Notes: generated by a model not told the origin, from the letters alone. A stretch of 63,862 nucleotides of DNA from Planctomycetes bacterium RIFCSPLOWO2_12_38_17 (GCA_001830285.1 MHYY01000011.1:1-63862); one strand, 5' to 3'; positions 26,301 to 37,858 are shown, numbered from the stretch's first letter. Made by a program: numbers and translations.

Positions 26301-28065
26301 GATAACTCCTACTCCGACGGTGACGGCAACTCTTACAACAACGCCAACAGTAACCGTGACTGCAACGCCAACGGCAACTCCTACAGCAACGCCAACACCA
26401 ACAGTTACTGCGACACCCACAACGGCGCTAACACCACAGGTATCATTAGGCTGGGAGCATACGGCGGCATTAATGCCGGATGGCACAGTTTGGACGTGTG
26501 GAAGAAACGATAATGGACAATTAGGCGATGGAACAACACGAGACAAACTAACACCCGTGCAGGTAATTGGATTGAGCGATGTTATTGCCATATCCGCGGG
26601 CGGTTTACATACGATTGCATTGAATGAAGATGGTACAGTGTGGACATGGGGTAATAACATTTACGGTCAATTGGGCGATGGAAGCGCCATCAATAGAAGG
26701 ACAACACCGGTTCAGGTAACAGGTTTAAGAGATATAATAGCCATAGCAGGAGGCGGGTATCATGGTTTGGCGCTTAAGTCAGACGGCACCGTGTGGACAT
26801 GGGGGAATAATGTGTATGGTCAATTAGGGGACAGGACAAAAACGAGCAGGAGTACCCCTGTGCAGGTAAAATTTCTCGATGGTGTTACTGCTATAGCCGG
26901 GGGAGGCTACCACAGTATGGCGCTTGAATCGGATGGTACGGTGTGGACATGGGGTTATAACAAGTACGGCCAACTGGGTGATGGGACGAATAGAGATAGT
27001 AGTATAATAACGCAGATAATCGGATTGAGCAATGTAACAAATATCTCAGCAGGAGGATTACACAGCCTTGCGCGTAAATCAGACGGCACGATATGGACAT
27101 GGGGATATAACAAGTATGGACAACTGGGGGTTGGAGACACAGCAGACAGAAATGTACCCCTACAGGCGCGCAGTATTAGGAATGCAGCAGCTATAGGGGG
27201 AGGTGGATACCATAGCCTTGCGATAAAGTCAGACAATACAGTACTTGCATGGGGAAGGAACAGTTTTGGCCAGTTGGGAGATGGTTCAACGGTTAATAGA
27301 ACAACCCCTGTGAGTGTGCGTGGGATAAGTGATGTTACGATAATAGCCGGCGGGGGGTACCACAGCGCGGCGATAAAGGCAAGCAGGACATTTTGGACGT
27401 GGGGGAGGAATAATCATGGGCAATTGGGGGTTGGAGACAAGGATGACAGGAGCATACCTGTAGAGGTGGGTGCTGAAAGAGAGGCGGTTGTGAGCGGGGA
27501 AGCGATAAGTGAAGAAGCTACAACAGCGTCAGATGATGGGTCATTTACTGTAACGCAGGAAACGGGTGTAATATCAGGGTATGTGCGTGATAGAGAGGAC
27601 AATGCATTAAAGGGTGTTACGATAGACGTGGGAGGGATAGGCGTTTCGAACAATACGGAGACGAATGAGGATGGACACTATGCAGTTACTAATCTTGAGA
27701 GTGGCGATTACACGTTTATATATGAGAAAGAGGGTTACCAGCGGAAGATAAGCGATGCAAGCCTTGGAGAGAGTGAGGGGTTAGACCTTGGGGTAACCAT
27801 CCTGGAAACAAGCGGGAAGGTACATGGTCGTGTGGTGGATGATGAGGGTAATCCAATGGAATCAGTAAAGTTAAAAATCAGAGGTAAGAAAACAATGGTA
27901 CAGAAGACCACCACTTCTAATGATGGTGGGTACTTTGAATGCGAGGGTTTAGGAACTGATACGTATGTGATTACCGCTAGGAAGAGTGGCTATAAGTCTG
28001 GCAGGCAGACAATACGATTAGAGGATGGAGGCAAGGAAGAAATCGAGGTCAGAATAAGGAAATAA
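23359..28065 (+). CDS. Giant secreted protein with YVTN, Kelch and RCC1 propellers
   Basis: A 1568-residue exported protein. Domain order: signal peptide (about 1-33); seven YVTN-type repeats (about 34-330; VGVNSSTNRIYVAN, TVSVIDGATNT); FN3-like domain (about 335-430); two Ig-like modules (about 435-625); six Kelch motifs (about 628-905); a Thr/Pro/Ala/Val linker (about 915-1025); seven RCC1 repeats (about 1027-1370; TWGNNIYGQLGDG); and two carboxypeptidase-regulatory-like domains (about 1403-1568). Three predicted propellers in one chain is unusual. The start has an AAAAGGAGGT RBS. Base composition is visibly more GC-rich than its neighbours. Cell-surface scaffold or adhesin is inference. 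Confidence 0.88.
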   Translation: MRSIPSFCMPVLLALFALSGVGVSIHIPSAAAAPTVTATISIGGHVTGVGVNSSTNRIYVANYERGTVAVIDGATNSVTSTISGMSYTHGVGVNSTTNRIYVTNYYYVNTVSVIDGATNTIISTIPVGFGARYVGVNSTTNRIYVTNLQAGTVSVIDGTTNTVISTISVGSGSNPDGVGVNSSTNRIYVATGGSKTVSVIDGATNTVISTISVGSGSTPAGVGVNSSTNRIYVSNGGSNTVSVIDGATDTVISTISVGTSPNGVGVNVSTNHIYVANGGGTASVIDGATNTVLSTISGVASDLHSVGVNSSTNRIYMSSFGGGTVSVIDDSPSSPPTVVTSSATDVTSNSATLNGTVNANGLSTTAWFNYGITSGSYTGTSTTQSVSGSSDTTVSIGISGLSSSTTYYYRIAASSSAGTSYGSEASFTTSAPPDTSAPTGSISINSGASYTNSTTVTLSLTATDSVGITGYYLSTSSTTPSASASGWTSVASTTSYSASVTYTLSSGDGSKTVYAWYKDAAGNVSSAASDSITLDATAPTVTITSPTTSATYTSTTSTISLGGSASDSTSGVSSVTWSNSGGGSGTASGTTSWSVSSVSLTSGSNVITVTATDNAGNTATDTITVTYGGTWATKTSMSAARSLAAAGVITDVLYVAGGHDGTGGTTTLQAYNPTTNTWSTLAPMPGRRYAGDGAGVIDGELYVPGGWNYPDSSLPQSQLYVYNPGTNSWRTETSMPTLSGDGASGVINGKLYVTTAANGYSGFRNFLHVYNPVTDTWSSLASSPNAHADPAFGVIDGKFYVAGGGDANGAPSSKLDVYDPATNTWATKASMPAAGSHFASGVYNGKLYAAGGYIGGASSNTVYVYDPSANTWTTETSMPTARYGAAGGVISNVFYVVGGINSTGSTLATVEALTFSSLPTTPTATVTATATATPTPTVTATPTATTTPTATPTATVTATPTVTITPTPTGSPTPTPIVIVTITPTPTVTATLTTTPTVTVTATPTATPTATPTPTVTATPTTALTPQVSLGWEHTAALMPDGTVWTCGRNDNGQLGDGTTRDKLTPVQVIGLSDVIAISAGGLHTIALNEDGTVWTWGNNIYGQLGDGSAINRRTTPVQVTGLRDIIAIAGGGYHGLALKSDGTVWTWGNNVYGQLGDRTKTSRSTPVQVKFLDGVTAIAGGGYHSMALESDGTVWTWGYNKYGQLGDGTNRDSSIITQIIGLSNVTNISAGGLHSLARKSDGTIWTWGYNKYGQLGVGDTADRNVPLQARSIRNAAAIGGGGYHSLAIKSDNTVLAWGRNSFGQLGDGSTVNRTTPVSVRGISDVTIIAGGGYHSAAIKASRTFWTWGRNNHGQLGVGDKDDRSIPVEVGAEREAVVSGEAISEEATTASDDGSFTVTQETGVISGYVRDREDNALKGVTIDVGGIGVSNNTETNEDGHYAVTNLESGDYTFIYEKEGYQRKISDASLGESEGLDLGVTILETSGKVHGRVVDDEGNPMESVKLKIRGKKTMVQKTTTSNDGGYFECEGLGTDTYVITARKSGYKSGRQTIRLEDGGKEEIEVRIRK
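26107..26435 (+). repeat. Low-complexity Thr/Pro linker DNA
   Basis: Reiterated ACNCCAACNGC/GTGACTGCAACG-type codons encode a TPTATVTATPT-like stalk joining the Kelch and RCC1 parts. Likely slippage-prone; a shorter stalk of the same kind occurs in the SBBP protein. Confidence 0.8.
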
Positions 28066-28107
28066 AACGCCAGATTCTATAAATTTACTGAACAGAGAAA
28101 GATTATA

Positions 28108-28150
28108 TAAGGGCAAGGGAAGATACCTTGCCCTTATTATTTAGTTTTTT
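28108..28150 (+). terminator. Rho-independent terminator after the propeller gene
   Basis: TAAGGGCAAGG (28108-28118) pairs with CCTTGCCCTTA (28126-28136) around a 7-base loop. A T-rich tract with seven consecutive T residues follows (28145-28151). Confidence 0.85.
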
Positions 28151-28211
28151 TCAACCTTTAAGATGTAGTTAAGCTTATTTTACCCAGCATATACGGGAAC
28201 CACGGTGCTGA

Positions 28212-30483
<2,272 letters not shown>

Positions 30484-30487
<4 letters not shown>

Positions 30488-31329
30488 ACACGCTTCAGAC
30501 CAGAATCACACTCGGCGTTATAATGTTTGCAGTGTTCTTTGGTGTGCTGGCTGTTGATGCAATATTCAAAACAGATATAGGATTTGGATGTCTTGCAATT
30601 ATAGTTTGTGGTGTTGGATTATATGAGTTTTACAACATTGCCAGTAAAAATGGTTTTTCTCCGTTTCGTATTTCTGGTATATGTATCGGTATCTGGTTGT
30701 TTATTTCTTACTGGTTAACTGTGAGAAAAGATGCCGATGTAATTCAACATTTTTTCAGACACGAGACGGTTATAGTATTAATATTCTGGTTATTTTTGAT
30801 TCAGGCGTTTGCTCGAAGTACAAAAGATGCAATTAAAAACATCTCGGTAACGCTCTTTGGGGTTTTATATGTAAGTTTTCTTCTGAGTTATGCAATTGCC
30901 TTGCGTTATCTTAATTACGGTACTTCTGTCCTGGTTATGGTATTACTTGTATCCAAGTTCGGTGATATTGGTGGTTATTTATTAGGAAAAAAATTTGGGA
31001 AACATAAACTTGCAAAGGTGATAAGTCCCAATAAGACAATAGAGGGTGCCTGTTTCTCACTTTCGTTTAGCGTTTTGATTGCAGTTATTTTTAATTTAAT
31101 CCCACAAACAAGAGTAATCAGCATACCGTGGGCGGTATTATTTGGATTGATTGTAGGTTTTTCGGCTATGATGGGTGATCTTGCAGAATCACTTCTTAAA
31201 AGAGATTCTAACGTAAAAGATTCCAGTAATATTGTTCCAGCATTTGGAGGGGTACTGGATGTTATTGACTGTTTGCTGGTAAGTATGCCAGTTGCTTATT
31301 ATTTTCTAACGTTTTTTAAATTAGTATAA
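30484..31329 (+). CDS. cdsA: Phosphatidate cytidylyltransferase CdsA
   Basis: A 281-residue multi-pass membrane enzyme making CDP-diacylglycerol. The C-terminal signature region reads KRDSNVKDSSNIVPAFGGVLDVID. The KR...KD and GGxxD...D elements are kept, while the usual HGG is FGG. KFGDIGGYLLGKKFGKHKL and SPNKTIEG are also typical. The start is GTG within the uppS stop. Confidence 0.92.
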
Positions 31330-31330
31330 A

Positions 31331-32323
31331 ATGAATCAGAAGGTTAAGGTTCAAAAACATCATACAAAAAAGGAACATTACCCACATCCAGCCACATATC
31401 AAAACACTGTCGTTTTGGAAAGCGATGCGGAAGCATCAATTCTATATGGCTGTAATGATAGATACCTCAGGCTTGTAAAGGATACATTTCAGGTACAATT
31501 GGTTGCCCGTCACGGATTGTTAAAACTCGAAGGCGAAAAAGAACAGGTAGATACAAGTAAGGAAGTTTTGAACAGATTGCTTGAAATTGTTCGTTCAACC
31601 GGGAAATTGGAACTGGAAGATGTAGAACAGGTTATTTTAGATGCAAAAAACGGAAGCAAAGATGAACTCTGTCAGATTATTGATGTCTTCCAGAAAAATG
31701 TTGTTATAAAGCCAAAAACAGATGGCCAGATGAAATACATAGAAGCTATCAGGGGGAATGACCTGGTTATTTGTATTGGACCCGCAGGTACCGGGAAGAC
31801 ATATCTAGCTGTTGCAATGGCGCTTTCCTATCTCAAGAACGGGCGTATAAGGAAGATTGTACTTGCCAGGCCCGCGGTTGAAGCAGGTGAAAAGCTTGGA
31901 TATTTGCCTGGCGACATCCGAGCAAAGGTTAATCCATATTTACACCCATTGTATGATGCCCTTGAGGATATGATGGATTTCGGGCATGTAAAAAAATACA
32001 TTGAAAACGACCTTATTGAAATTCTGCCGCTTGCTTATATGCGTGGGAGGACATTAAGCGATGCCTTTGTTATACTGGATGAGGCTCAAAATTGTACTGT
32101 AAAACAGATGAAAACGTTTTTGACGAGACTGGGTACTAAATCAAAAATGGTTGTAACGGGAGACATCACACAGGTTGATTTGTCTGCTGGAGAAATTTCT
32201 GGTTTGATTGATTCACAGGATAGATTAATGAACGTTCACAATATCTCTTTTATTTATCTTAAAAAATCGGATATTGTACGTCATAGGCTTGTTCAGGATA
32301 TTATTGACGCCTATGAGCTTTAA
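31331..32323 (+). CDS. phoH: PhoH-family ATPase
   Basis: A 330-residue PhoH-like (YbeZ-type) P-loop protein. Walker A GPAGTGKTYLA is near residue 152, then ARPAVEAGEKLGYLPGD and Walker B FVILDEAQNCT; GDITQVDL follows. The N-terminal part contains a KH-like/PhoH leader. YbeZ proteins act with YbeY in rRNA and ribosome quality control, and ybeY follows directly here. The start is one base past the cdsA stop. Confidence 0.93.
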   Translation: MNQKVKVQKHHTKKEHYPHPATYQNTVVLESDAEASILYGCNDRYLRLVKDTFQVQLVARHGLLKLEGEKEQVDTSKEVLNRLLEIVRSTGKLELEDVEQVILDAKNGSKDELCQIIDVFQKNVVIKPKTDGQMKYIEAIRGNDLVICIGPAGTGKTYLAVAMALSYLKNGRIRKIVLARPAVEAGEKLGYLPGDIRAKVNPYLHPLYDALEDMMDFGHVKKYIENDLIEILPLAYMRGRTLSDAFVILDEAQNCTVKQMKTFLTRLGTKSKMVVTGDITQVDLSAGEISGLIDSQDRLMNVHNISFIYLKKSDIVRHRLVQDIIDAYEL

Positions 32324-32341
32324 AAAACAGCGGGAATATTG

Positions 32342-32782
32342 ATGAAATTAAATATTATAAACCTGCAGAAATTGCATTTTATAGATAAAAACAGGGTAAA
32401 AAAACTTATAAGTAGTATATTAAAGATAGAAAAGAAAAATGCAGAACTTAACCTTGTTTTCACAGATAATAAAAAAATAAAGAAAATTAATAAAACCTTC
32501 CTCGGTCATAATTTTGTTACAGATGTAATTAGTTTCGCTTATAACAACTCTTCTTTAGAAAATAATATTTCAGGTGAGATTATAATTTCAGTTGAAATGG
32601 CTGTTAAGCTTGCTCAGAAGTTAAAGTGTACAATAGAAGGAGAAATTGCGCTTTATTTGGTGCATGGTCTATTGCACTTGCTCGGATATAATGACAAACT
32701 GAAAAGAGATGCCAGAAAAATGCATCAACGGGAAAAAGAATTGCTTTCCATGTATGGTTATGATGTTTCCATACCTTACTGA
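32342..32782 (+). CDS. ybeY: Endoribonuclease YbeY
   Basis: A 146-residue rRNA-maturation metalloprotein. GHNFVTDVISFAY and ISGEIIISVEMA are present. The zinc motif reads HGLLHLLGYND, where the common form ends GYDH, so the usual third histidine is replaced by aspartate. ATG 32342 is preferred; a TTG directly before it would add one residue. Neighbours phoH and recO are classical partners. Confidence 0.9.
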   Translation: MKLNIINLQKLHFIDKNRVKKLISSILKIEKKNAELNLVFTDNKKIKKINKTFLGHNFVTDVISFAYNNSSLENNISGEIIISVEMAVKLAQKLKCTIEGEIALYLVHGLLHLLGYNDKLKRDARKMHQREKELLSMYGYDVSIPY

Positions 32783-32806
32783 GGATATTAGAAAAATTCT
32801 TTAATT

Positions 32807-33559
32807 ATGTCTGTTCTTAAAACAGAGGCAATTACATTAGGGAGGACGGATTATAGTGATTCTAGCCAGATAATTGTTTTCTACACTCGCGATTACGGGA
32901 AGATACACACTATTGCTAAAGGATTTAAGCGCAATTCCAAGAAGTATGGAACAAAGACAATTGATTTATTAACCTGCTATCAAATTCTCTTTATAAAAAA
33001 AGAGCATTCATCCCTTTATACCCTTACGGAGGCTATTCTACAAAATAATTACCAACCCGTTCGAAACGATTTGGATAAATACTATAAAGCTTCATATATA
33101 GCCGAGCTTGTGAAGGAATTTACAGAAGAAAACGATACCAATAAGCCGTTTTTTGATATATTTTTAGATACGCTAACCGGTATATCAAATAGCACAAACT
33201 CTGCAGTCTGGTTGTTATCTTTTGAATTAAAAATGCTGAAGGTATTAGGTTATTTACCCGAGTTAAGAAGTTGCATAAATTGTAAAAACAGTATTCAACT
33301 AATGCGAGAAGTGTTATTTAATGCCAAGGAAGGCGGTGTGTTGTGCGAATTATGCCAATCAAATATTAGAAATGGTGTGGTTGTTCCCGCTGGTGCGGTG
33401 GTTATAGCAAATAAATTGGTTGATGTAAACATACATAGATTAGAACGTGTTAAAATACAGTCATCTATTTGTATTGAAATAGAAAAGATGCTTAGATATT
33501 ATATCACTTACATATTAAGCAAAGAAACAAACTCCTGCAAGTATATAACATTTAGATAA
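32807..33559 (+). CDS. recO: DNA repair protein RecO
   Basis: A 250-residue protein with an N-terminal OB-like fold (TEAITLGRTDYSDSSQIIVFYT, KGFKRNSKKYG) and a C-terminal zinc site (CINCKNS ... GGVLCELC). RecO loads RecA on SSB-coated DNA with RecR. Position after ybeY is the common order. Confidence 0.9.
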   Translation: MSVLKTEAITLGRTDYSDSSQIIVFYTRDYGKIHTIAKGFKRNSKKYGTKTIDLLTCYQILFIKKEHSSLYTLTEAILQNNYQPVRNDLDKYYKASYIAELVKEFTEENDTNKPFFDIFLDTLTGISNSTNSAVWLLSFELKMLKVLGYLPELRSCINCKNSIQLMREVLFNAKEGGVLCELCQSNIRNGVVVPAGAVVIANKLVDVNIHRLERVKIQSSICIEIEKMLRYYITYILSKETNSCKYITFR

Positions 33560-33578
33560 AACAAAAAGTACGAATAAA

Positions 33579-34499
33579 ATGGTACGAGTAAAATATGTAA
33601 TTCCTGTGTTAATTCTGGTGGTGTGCATGACAAAACCATCCTATGGGAAGTGGGTTTGGAATAAAGAGACAGGTTGGATGCAGAGTACATTTGCCGTTGC
33701 GGCAACGCTGGAACAACGTTACAAATATGCCCTTTCCCTGATTGTAGAACAAAAATACGTTGATGCAGTAAAAGAGTTTGAAGCTATAATTAAAACAGAT
33801 CCTGATTCTGAACATGCAGAAGCGTCTCAAATAAACATAGGATGGGCATATTTCCTGAATGGAGATTACAAAAGGGCGATGAAGGCTTATGAAGGCGCAT
33901 TCCAAAAATTTTCAGGAACTAAAAGAACAAAAGAAATATTAGAAAAGATGTATCAGGTGGGCATTATACAAATGGATACTGACGAAGATGCCGCAATAGA
34001 AATACTCGAAAAGGTTATTCAGAAACAACAACTAGGGCCTCTAGCTCCTGAGGCTCAAGTAAAGATTGCCGATTGTTACTTTAAAAAAAATCAGTTTGAA
34101 GAGGCAATTGACGCTTATGAGAAGTTTATGGAAAATTATCCCAAAAATGAGTGGATCCCTTATATTCAATATCAAATACCGCTCTCAAAAGTATGTCACG
34201 AGAAAAAGCAAGAACGGAATTACGGTTTACTTATTTCTGCAAAAGAGGGTTTCGAAGAGTACATAGTTTCAAACCCTAATGGTGTAAATGTGGAGGACGC
34301 GAAGAAAATGATCGAAGATATAAGGATTCTTGAAGCAGAAAGGGAATTTGATATAGGAGAATTTTACATCAGACGCAAAAAACCTTCAGCTGCTGTTATG
34401 TATTTTGAGTATGTAATGAATCGTTATCCAAATACAATCTGGGCGGAAAAGGCCAACGAAAGAATCGAATTTTTAAGGATGATAGAGGCTGTTAAATAA
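33579..34499 (+). CDS. Exported TPR protein (BamD/YbgF-like)
   Basis: A 306-residue protein with a signal peptide (VIPVLILVVCMTKPSYG) followed by TPR-type helices (about 45-300). It has the spacing of BamD/YbgF outer-membrane-lipoprotein-like proteins, for example AVKEFEAIIKTDPDSEHA and AIDAYEKFMENYPKNEW. The leader has one cysteine (VVC-MTK) but no good lipobox. It precedes lptE, so a role in outer-membrane assembly is likely but unproven. Confidence 0.75.
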   Translation: MVRVKYVIPVLILVVCMTKPSYGKWVWNKETGWMQSTFAVAATLEQRYKYALSLIVEQKYVDAVKEFEAIIKTDPDSEHAEASQINIGWAYFLNGDYKRAMKAYEGAFQKFSGTKRTKEILEKMYQVGIIQMDTDEDAAIEILEKVIQKQQLGPLAPEAQVKIADCYFKKNQFEEAIDAYEKFMENYPKNEWIPYIQYQIPLSKVCHEKKQERNYGLLISAKEGFEEYIVSNPNGVNVEDAKKMIEDIRILEAEREFDIGEFYIRRKKPSAAVMYFEYVMNRYPNTIWAEKANERIEFLRMIEAVK

Positions 34500-34610
34500 C
34501 TTAATGTAAAGGAAATTCAAATAGATTCCTAAACGGTTTCGGAATGATATATGAAAGGGCTACATGTCATGCAGAATCTGGTTCAGCATCTAATTTGATA
34601 CAAATAAATT

Positions 34611-35153
34611 ATGAAATATATTGCAGAACGTAATCAAAAATATCTTTATATACATAAACGCATAAAATTATCAATATATGTTGTTTTATTATTTTTTATT
34701 ATTCCGGTTGTAAGTTGCAGCTATAGTTCAAAGTCATTGCTTCGTTCTAATGTTCGCAGTATCTACATACCAATTTTTGAAAACAATACATTTCGAAGGG
34801 GATACGAGTTTGACATTACTAAGGCAGTGCGTGATCAGATATTGCTCAAAACACGTCTTAACATTGTGGATAAAGATGAGGCTGATTCTATACTATTCGG
34901 AAGAATAACAGGAGTTGATGAAAATGTATTGATTGAAGATACCAGTGATAACATTGTTGAAAGTCGCGCAACCATTACGGTGGAAATCCGATGGGTTGAT
35001 AAACGTACTGGGAGGGCTATTGTAGATCGTAAAAACATTAAAAGACCTACAGAATTTATTGTCAAGAGAAACGAAACACTTAGTTCTGCAAGTGAAGAGG
35101 CATTTGTCAGGGTTGCATTGGGTATAATTGAAGCAATGGAAGAGGACTGGTGA
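34611..35153 (+). CDS. lptE: LptE-like LPS-assembly lipoprotein
   Basis: A 180-residue protein with a signal peptide and lipobox VVSC (Cys at about residue 36). RSIYIPIFENNTFRRGYEFDIT and a beta-rich body containing ILFGRITGVDENVL and SRATITVEI follow. This is the layout of LptE-family proteins, which plug LptD in the outer membrane. Sequence conservation in this family is low, so the symbol is moderately secure. The stop overlaps the folP start. Confidence 0.8.
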   Translation: MKYIAERNQKYLYIHKRIKLSIYVVLLFFIIPVVSCSYSSKSLLRSNVRSIYIPIFENNTFRRGYEFDITKAVRDQILLKTRLNIVDKDEADSILFGRITGVDENVLIEDTSDNIVESRATITVEIRWVDKRTGRAIVDRKNIKRPTEFIVKRNETLSSASEEAFVRVALGIIEAMEEDW

Positions 35154-36037
35154 GTAAATTAACTGAACATATTATTAAAGATGTCTTTAATAAAAGGAAT
35201 ACTTTTGAAGTTACTCATCCGAATGGAAAACTACTTCTTGGCAGAAGAACATATGTAATGGGGATTTTGAATGTAACTCCAGATTCTTTTTATGATGGCA
35301 GCAAGTATAACAGATTGGATAAAGCAGTTAAATATGCTGTCAAAATGGTTCAAGATGGTGCCGATATTATTGACGTTGGTGGTGAATCTACAAGGCCTGG
35401 TGCATACCCTGTATCAGAAAATGAGGAAACAAAAAGGGTAATTCCGATTATAGAAATATTATCGAAATATATCCATAAACCTATTGCTATTGATACTTAT
35501 AAGTCAGGCGTGGCTATTAGGGCGATTGATGCGGGAGCATCAATAATAAATGATATTGGTGGTTTGCAATATGACAGGCTAATGGTAAAAGTTGCGTCAG
35601 AGGCGAAAGTTCCTGTCATCATAATGCATAAAAAAGGGAAGACGAGGACAAAGCAGAAATATTCAGGATATAAAAATTTGTTAAAAGAGATTATATCTTA
35701 TTTTAGAAAATCCATTACGATTGCAACTTCAGCAGGAGTTAAAAAAAATAGAATTATTATTGATCCTGGTATTGGCTTTGGTAAAACCAGGAAGCATAAT
35801 TTGAAAATCTTACAGAAATTGCAGGAATTTCAATGCCTCGGATTTCCTATCTTAATTGGTACATCTCGGAAAAGGTTCATCGGTGATATTTTGAAAGCGC
35901 CTGTACATGAAAGATTATATGGGACACTTGCTACTATTGCAGTGGCGGTTATGAACGGAGCCCATATTGTGCGAGTTCACGATGTTCGTGAAACAGTCCA
36001 TGTAATAAAAATATGTGATGCAATAAGGAATTGCTAA
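35150..36037 (+). CDS. folP: Dihydropteroate synthase FolP
   Basis: A 295-residue TIM-barrel enzyme of folate synthesis. MGILNVTPDSFYDGS, DVGGESTRPGA, IDTYKSGVA, NDIGGL, IDPGIGFGKT and GTSRKRFIG are the expected pterin and pABA-binding loops. The start is GTG overlapping the lptE stop, and the stop overlaps the cdaA ATG by one base. Folate precursors would come from FolE at 39709. Confidence 0.96.
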   Translation: MSKLTEHIIKDVFNKRNTFEVTHPNGKLLLGRRTYVMGILNVTPDSFYDGSKYNRLDKAVKYAVKMVQDGADIIDVGGESTRPGAYPVSENEETKRVIPIIEILSKYIHKPIAIDTYKSGVAIRAIDAGASIINDIGGLQYDRLMVKVASEAKVPVIIMHKKGKTRTKQKYSGYKNLLKEIISYFRKSITIATSAGVKKNRIIIDPGIGFGKTRKHNLKILQKLQEFQCLGFPILIGTSRKRFIGDILKAPVHERLYGTLATIAVAVMNGAHIVRVHDVRETVHVIKICDAIRNC

Positions 36038-36855
36038 TGTTTGGAAGAATATACGAATTATTTGAAAATATAAATATATGGCTGATTGGCAGGTCTCTAG
36101 GCGAGATATTTCTAATATACATGATTGTGTATGTAGTACTGAGAATCATGCAAGGAACTCGCGGCACCAGCATGCTAAGAGGACTTGCATTTATTATTGT
36201 TTTGATTTCTGTTGGGGTTTTGTTCTTTGTAAGAAAATTGCAATTGTACACAATAGATTGGTTGATAACAGAGTTCGTTCCTGTATTCATCATACCAATA
36301 ATTATTCTCTTTCAACCTGAATTCAGACGTGCCTTATTAAGATTGGGGCAAAGTCCTGTTTTTAATGTATTTTTAAAACCTGAATATCATGTAACCAATG
36401 AAATAATAAAGGCTGTTACCACACTATCAAAAAATAAAACCGGTGCGTTAATAGCCATTGAAAGGGAAGTTGGTCTTGATAATTTTGCTGAAACTGGCAC
36501 AAAATTAAATGCTTATGTTTCAAGTGAATTAATATGTACTATATTTTGGCATGGCTCGCCACTACATGATGGGGCAGTCATTATTCAGGAGCAGAAAATT
36601 GTTGCAGCGGGATGCTTACTGCCGCTTACAGAGAATATTGAGCTATCAAAGAGCCTCGGAACACGTCACAGGGCAGGCATTGGACTTACAGAAGAAACAG
36701 ATGCGATTGTTATTATTGTATCGGAAGAAACGGGAACAATTTCTACAGGTTTTAAGGGATCTTTAAATCAGAACATTGATGAGAAGGGACTTAAAAAGAT
36801 ACTTGACGAATTATCAACTGAAAGGTTCAGTATAGCAAGGAGTGCTCAGGTGTGA
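36037..36855 (+). CDS. cdaA: Diadenylate cyclase CdaA
   Basis: A 272-residue membrane protein: three N-terminal membrane segments (about 20-90) and a DisA_N domain with LHDGAVII and GTRHRAGIGLTEETDA, the active-site motifs for making c-di-AMP from two ATP. It pairs with the CdaR/YbbR gene that follows with a 4-base overlap. The order folP-cdaA-cdaR is also seen in other phyla. Confidence 0.94.
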   Translation: MFGRIYELFENINIWLIGRSLGEIFLIYMIVYVVLRIMQGTRGTSMLRGLAFIIVLISVGVLFFVRKLQLYTIDWLITEFVPVFIIPIIILFQPEFRRALLRLGQSPVFNVFLKPEYHVTNEIIKAVTTLSKNKTGALIAIEREVGLDNFAETGTKLNAYVSSELICTIFWHGSPLHDGAVIIQEQKIVAAGCLLPLTENIELSKSLGTRHRAGIGLTEETDAIVIIVSEETGTISTGFKGSLNQNIDEKGLKKILDELSTERFSIARSAQV

Positions 36856-37832
36856 TAAAGAAGATATTCACCGGCAACATACTAACAAAGTTAATGGCGG
36901 TGGTTATGGCTGTTGCCCTCTGGTTGTATGCAATTAACCGTCATACTGGAGATTTAACTGAGGTGATCGGTCTGACGATTTCTGTTCCCGAGGGTATCAC
37001 TATACTGGAACAAAGTACAGAAGAAATTACAGTCCACTTACGAGGACCACAGAACATCGTATATAACGTGGAAAGTTTAATAAAGGATAAAAAGATTCAT
37101 GCCAGATACGCAATACAAGAGTACCCATCCGGGATTGAAGACCAGATTAAACAAACAATTCCTATAACAGGATTACATATAAATAATTTGCCTAAGGATG
37201 TAAAGATTGTGTCAGTTTATCCCGATAAAGTTGACATACTGCTAGGTAAATTACAGAGAAAGAAGTTGAAAGTTAATTTGCAAAAGAAGGGTGAACCTGC
37301 CATTGGATATATTATAGCGAATGAATTTGTATTCCCTGGAGAGATTGAAGTTGCGGGCCCTTTAAATATTTTGAAAGAAACGTCTTATATAAATACGATA
37401 CCTATTGATATTGGTGGGATTACAGAAGATCAGAATCGAACATTTCCATGGAGAATTGGGATTGATCAGAGAATAGCAATTAAGCGTGGTAATAAGGTTG
37501 TGTCCGTGCCTGTTACGTGCAAAGAGGATGTTAGGGTGTGGTTGCAAATAGTAGAACAACAGGATACAAAACTTTTTGCAAAAATAAAAATCAAGGTATT
37601 AAGACCGGTCGGTTATCCTTACGAGATTAACTTAGATGATGAATTTAGCAATGTTAAGGTTAAAGGACCCAGACTTTTACTGGACAAACTGAGCAGCGAA
37701 GATGTGATGTTATATATTGATGTTACTTCTTTAAAACCACCCGGTCCTTATAAATTACCAATAAAGTGTATTTTGCCAAAGAATGTTGAAGTTGTTGATA
37801 AATTACCAGAAATACACTTGGATATCAGATAA
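36852..37832 (+). CDS. cdaR: YbbR/CdaR-domain regulator of CdaA
   Basis: A 326-residue protein with one N-terminal membrane segment ([18 protein letters not shown]) and about four YbbR repeats (motifs such as [37 protein letters not shown] and [10 protein letters not shown]). CdaR modulates CdaA from outside the membrane. The start is GTG, overlapping cdaA. glmM, the usual next gene, is replaced by pdxJ. Confidence 0.9.
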   Translation: MIKKIFTGNILTKLMAVVMAVALWLYAINRHTGDLTEVIGLTISVPEGITILEQSTEEITVHLRGPQNIVYNVESLIKDKKIHARYAIQEYPSGIEDQIKQTIPITGLHINNLPKDVKIVSVYPDKVDILLGKLQRKKLKVNLQKKGEPAIGYIIANEFVFPGEIEVAGPLNILKETSYINTIPIDIGGITEDQNRTFPWRIGIDQRIAIKRGNKVVSVPVTCKEDVRVWLQIVEQQDTKLFAKIKIKVLRPVGYPYEINLDDEFSNVKVKGPRLLLDKLSSEDVMLYIDVTSLKPPGPYKLPIKCILPKNVEVVDKLPEIHLDIR

Positions 37833-37858
37833 TCCTTTCATTATACAGAAATAAGATT

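Noticed and set aside
26040-26660. Minus-strand frame rich in Val/Gly opposite the Thr/Pro linker
   Set aside because: Mirror translation of low-complexity codons in the propeller gene.
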